From positions 18,879-82,878 of the forward strand of contig CAYXUL010000006.1 in assembly GCA_964468475.1 (NCBI GenBank): DNA of 64,000 bases. The letters are read 5' to 3'. The position numbers and the translations under genes are program-made. Below, in pieces: positions 61,585 to 64,000 of the stretch (positions within the stretch are counted from its first letter, which is position 1; every line of letters starts with the position of its first letter). This DNA comes from JBECKX01 sp964468475 (GTDB lineage: Bacteria; Zixibacteria; MSB-5A5; CAIYYT01). A model generated the notes under the pieces. That model saw only the letters and a list, made by a program, of their open reading frames with translations, was not told where the DNA came from and ran no database searches.

Positions 61585-62856
61585 CTATACTGCTTTCCGT
61601 TTCGGCTGAGCGGGGATGTTTGCTACAGATGCTTCCGCCTGAGATTGTGCCAACTCCTCGGAAAGCCAGCGCGCCGGTTGGTAGGTAGCATGCCCAACCA
61701 GCTTCGTCATCAGATGCATAATCGCCTGGCGCTCTTCGTCGCCGAGAGATGTCAGTTTCTTGCGGAAGAGATCGTCAAACGCACGCTCGGAGAGTTCAAG
61801 AGATTCCTCAAAGCTGTTGCGGAAAATCGGTTTAAGGGAAACCTCGATCTGACGCGACAGATACTCATTGACGGCATCACGGACGATGTCACTGGCTTTG
61901 CTGGTTTCAACGAATTTCTGCCGTAGATTGCCATCGCTCTTCGTCCGCAGGAAGGGAATATCAATAACTTTCACTCTGGCGCTCGCGGAGAAACACTCTG
62001 CAAAGTCGCGTGGGATAGCCAGGTCGACGCACAACACTAAGCGACCTGTTTTTTCGAGTCTTTCGAGAAATGCGCTGGTAAATACCGGCTCGCGTGCCGC
62101 CGTGGCTGATATGATCGCATCCACTTCGCCGGGATTTTCGAGAAATTCCTCGAGCGAGACAGCTCTACCGTGGAATTGCTCGGCTAGTTCTGTCACCTTG
62201 TCGACTGTTCTATTAACGAAAACAATCTGACCGAGGCCCGAATCGGTGATATACCTGGCAGACTTCCGGGTCATCGGGCCTGCTCCAACTAAGGCGATCA
62301 AATTGTTATTTTTTGCAGTCAAGTGCTTCTGTAGTTCATCGTGAGCCAGCGATGCCATCGAGATCGAGCCACAGCCAAGCGCCGTCTCGCGCTTGACTCG
62401 CTTGGCAACCAGCAGCGCCTCTTCAGCAGCGTCGTGCAACATCGGACCGGCAATCCCCATTTCGGTTGCGTCATTGACTGCGTCGCTCATCTGGCCGGCT
62501 ATCTGGGATTCCCCAATTACCAGCGACTCCAGCGACGAAGTCAATCGAAACAGGTGCGCTACCGCCTCTCGGCCTGTCACATGATAGAAATCATTCGGAA
62601 AGAAGCTGATATCACGTTTTGCGCTGAAGAAATAATCGATCAGGCGGTGCAGTAATCCCGAGGAATCATGCTTCCCGGCCTTATAGTAGAAGAACTCCAC
62701 CCGATTGCAGGTGGCGAGATAAATCAACTCGTCAACCCCGAGCGCTCGTCTAAGATCATGCAGGATTTCTCGCCGCGAATCGCGGTCAATGGTGAGGGCT
62801 TCCAGCAGCCTGGTGTTCTGTTGCCAAATCGAAGTGCCGATTATTCCGTAGTTCAT
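61585..62856 (-). CDS. hemA: Glutamyl-tRNA reductase
   Basis: A 423-residue NADPH enzyme that reduces glutamyl-tRNA to glutamate-1-semialdehyde, the committed and usually regulated step. Catalytic C50 in LATCNRVEFFYY matches the E. coli position. SSLESLVIGESQI, the NADPH motif LVGAGPMTRKSARYI, and a helical dimerisation C-terminus follow. It is the first gene of the heme operon, ATG 62856. A Rex-like operator lies ~90 bp upstream, and a TACTAT -10-like element (62904-62899, minus) is 19 bp from GTGACA (62929-62924). Confidence 0.97.
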   Translation of the reverse strand: MNYGIIGTSIWQQNTRLLEALTIDRDSRREILHDLRRALGVDELIYLATCNRVEFFYYKAGKHDSSGLLHRLIDYFFSAKRDISFFPNDFYHVTGREAVAHLFRLTSSLESLVIGESQIAGQMSDAVNDATEMGIAGPMLHDAAEEALLVAKRVKRETALGCGSISMASLAHDELQKHLTAKNNNLIALVGAGPMTRKSARYITDSGLGQIVFVNRTVDKVTELAEQFHGRAVSLEEFLENPGEVDAIISATAAREPVFTSAFLERLEKTGRLVLCVDLAIPRDFAECFSASARVKVIDIPFLRTKSDGNLRQKFVETSKASDIVRDAVNEYLSRQIEVSLKPIFRNSFEESLELSERAFDDLFRKKLTSLGDEERQAIMHLMTKLVGHATYQPARWLSEELAQSQAEASVANIPAQPKRKAV

Positions 62857-62943
62857 CTTGTTCGCTTACTTCCTTCTCAGCATATTGTCGACTGCCGAAT
62901 AGTACACGAAACATCTCCACAATTGTCACACCATTGTCAAATA

Positions 62944-62961
62944 TTGTGAAAAAAAGCACAA
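62944..62961 (-). promoter_or_regulatory. Candidate Rex operator upstream of the heme operon
   Basis: TTGTGAAAAAAAGCACAA: TTGTG-N8-CACAA, 18 bp, same geometry as the site at 48467. It lies 88 bp upstream of hemA, just upstream of TTGACA-like (62940-62935) and GTGACA-like boxes on the minus strand. The half-sites are perfect; inner positions deviate from the ideal (AAAAAAAG). The rest of the 388-bp spacer 62857-63244 contains TATAAT (63148-63153, plus) and a tandem TTGCTATA pair (63194-63209) before the dehydrogenase gene. Confidence 0.55.
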
Positions 62962-63244
62962 TAACCGGGATTTAACTACCCAATTATCCACTCCTGTCTC
63001 TGCAACCCCTACGCCGGCAAGCCCTTATGCTATATTATTACATAACAGCCAGTTACGAGAAGGAAGCAGTTTGACAATCCTGTGACATTCCCAGCAAATA
63101 TCTCTACATGAAGCTCCTGTTTACCATACCAAGCATAAGTGGAATGGTATAATCTTTTCCACTTCAGCCTTCAATTGAGTAATCGGCGGTAACTTGCTAT
63201 ATTGCTATAAGATGCTCAAAAAAAGACAAGAAAGGTTTTATAAA

Positions 63245-63997
63245 ATGACCCAAATAGCACTGGTGACAGGCGCATCGGCGGGAATCGGGGAGGCCATCGC
63301 CCGCAAATTGTCCGGGCTTGGCTACGACCTGATACTCTGCGCACGCCGCAAAGAGCGGCTGGAGAAGCTTGCTGCTCAGCTCAAATCGAAGACCCATCTC
63401 ATACAGCTGGATGTTCGTGACCGCCAGGCTGTGGAAGAAAAGCTGGGAAACCTGCCCGAGGAATGGCGGGGAATTGATCTTCTCGTGAACAATGCCGGTC
63501 TCAGCCGTGGCCTCGATCAGCTTCAGGATGGGAATCCCGATGGCTGGGATGAGATGATCGATACCAACGTTAAAGGCCTGCTCTATGTCAGCCGGGTGAT
63601 TATCCCCGGCATGATCGAGCGCGGCAGCGGGCATATCATCAACATCGGTTCGATCGCCGGGCACGAAGTTTACCCGCGTGGTAATGTCTATTGTGCTACC
63701 AAACATGCTGTCGACGCCATAACCAAGGGCATGAGGCTTGACCTGGTAGAATCCCCCGTGCGCGTTACGACAATTGACCCTGGTCTGGTAGAAACAGAGT
63801 TCTCGGATGTACGATTCTACGGCGACACCGAGCGCGCCAGGACGGTCTACCAGGGCTATAAGCCGCTGCAGGGTGAAGATATCGCCGAAGCAGTCGCCTG
63901 GGCAGCATCCCGTCCGCAGCATGTGACAATAGCCCAAATGACGGTTCTGCCTACGGCGCAGGCATCGGCGACGGTGTTGCATAAACCCGGCGCCTGA
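63245..63997 (+). CDS. Short-chain dehydrogenase/reductase, YdfG-like
   Basis: A 250-residue NAD(P)-dependent oxidoreductase. ATG 63245 is chosen because it begins right at the Rossmann motif (IALVTGASAGIGEAIA) with AAAGG before it; an upstream ATG at 63194 would add a non-conserved 17 residues. Motifs: NNAGLSRG, the catalytic serine in IINIGSIAG, Y-x3-K in YCATKHA, and PGLVETEFSDVRFYGD with a C-terminal ASATVLHKPGA typical of YdfG/3-hydroxy acid dehydrogenases, which act on serine, 3-hydroxypropionate or malonate semialdehyde. It lies divergent from the heme operon. Substrate not certain. Confidence 0.9.
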   Translation: MTQIALVTGASAGIGEAIARKLSGLGYDLILCARRKERLEKLAAQLKSKTHLIQLDVRDRQAVEEKLGNLPEEWRGIDLLVNNAGLSRGLDQLQDGNPDGWDEMIDTNVKGLLYVSRVIIPGMIERGSGHIINIGSIAGHEVYPRGNVYCATKHAVDAITKGMRLDLVESPVRVTTIDPGLVETEFSDVRFYGDTERARTVYQGYKPLQGEDIAEAVAWAASRPQHVTIAQMTVLPTAQASATVLHKPGA

Positions 63998-64000
63998 CGT

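Noticed and set aside
63197..63982. 261-codon minus-strand frame opposite the dehydrogenase
   Set aside because: The plus strand encodes an intact short-chain dehydrogenase with all motifs; the minus frame has no recognisable features.
1..64000. CRISPR arrays, prophage, insertion sequences, tRNA and rRNA genes
   Set aside because: No regularly spaced repeats, transposase or integrase genes, cloverleaf-type tRNA sequences or rRNA segments were recognised on reading both strands. A covariance-model search would be needed to exclude small RNAs.

Overview
The window looks like a chromosomal contig from an uncultured, diderm (outer-membrane) bacterium of moderate GC content, most likely the candidate phylum Zixibacteria or a near relative in the FCB group. 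This placement is an inference. It rests on secreted proteins ending in paired dockerin-like repeats with the signature NYIFGGG, lipoproteins and a predicted outer-membrane barrel, a Bacteroidetes-type lipoprotein (4915-5511) and a DUF2480-like protein beside Fe-S genes. No rRNA, tRNA, CRISPR array, prophage or insertion sequence was recognised. Two 100-N assembly gaps are present (34389-34488, 42855-42954).

Layout. 1-2.5 kb: an amino-acid/metabolite exporter overlapping an Lrp/AsnC regulator, then two small membrane-stress-type proteins. 2.8-11 kb: acetyl-CoA synthetase with a histone-like basic tail, a lipoprotein, an FHA-GAF-PP2C phosphatase, and a two-gene operon of a GlmL/MutL-type ATPase with a barrel-sandwich/KOW-like partner but no mutase. 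11.4-19.2 kb: two giant secreted dockerin-bearing proteins, one a trypsin-fold protease. 19.4-29 kb: glucan phosphorylase, a MoxR-type ATPase/VWA pair, a cysteine desulfurase-SelD fusion and asparagine synthetase. 29.3-33 kb: a tightly overlapped cupredoxin / sensor kinase / beta-barrel operon. 33-41.4 kb: PLP synthase pdxST (pdxT interrupted by a gap), an S9 peptidase, a zinc-ribbon protein, an NtrB/NtrC-like pair, and an ECF sigma/anti-sigma operon closed by a clear intrinsic terminator. 41.5-46 kb: palindrome-rich repeat clusters flanking a beta-propeller protein, a lipoprotein version of the YyaL/DUF255 family, and another lipoprotein. 46-48.2 kb: an Fe-S block (flavin reductase, 2Fe-2S ferredoxin, DUF2480-like protein, A-type carrier). 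48.5-50.9 kb: malic enzyme-phosphotransacetylase fusion. 50.9-62.9 kb: a DUF2156 protein, a nitroreductase, and a complete nine-gene C5-pathway heme operon, hemA-C-D-B-L-E-N-H-G, ending in ferrochelatase and protoporphyrinogen oxidase. 63.2 kb: a YdfG-like short-chain dehydrogenase.

How the parts work together. Near-consensus Rex operators (TTGTG-N8-CACAA) lie upstream of both the malic enzyme gene and the heme operon. This suggests that NADH/NAD+ redox state controls carbon flux and heme supply together. Oxygen-independent HemN, the Fe-S block, the selenophosphate fusion and the cupredoxin sensor operon fit an organism with redox-flexible respiratory metabolism. The most unusual candidates for follow-up are the NifS-SelD fusion, the mutase-less MutL pair, the cupredoxin-kinase-barrel operon, and the two Rex sites.
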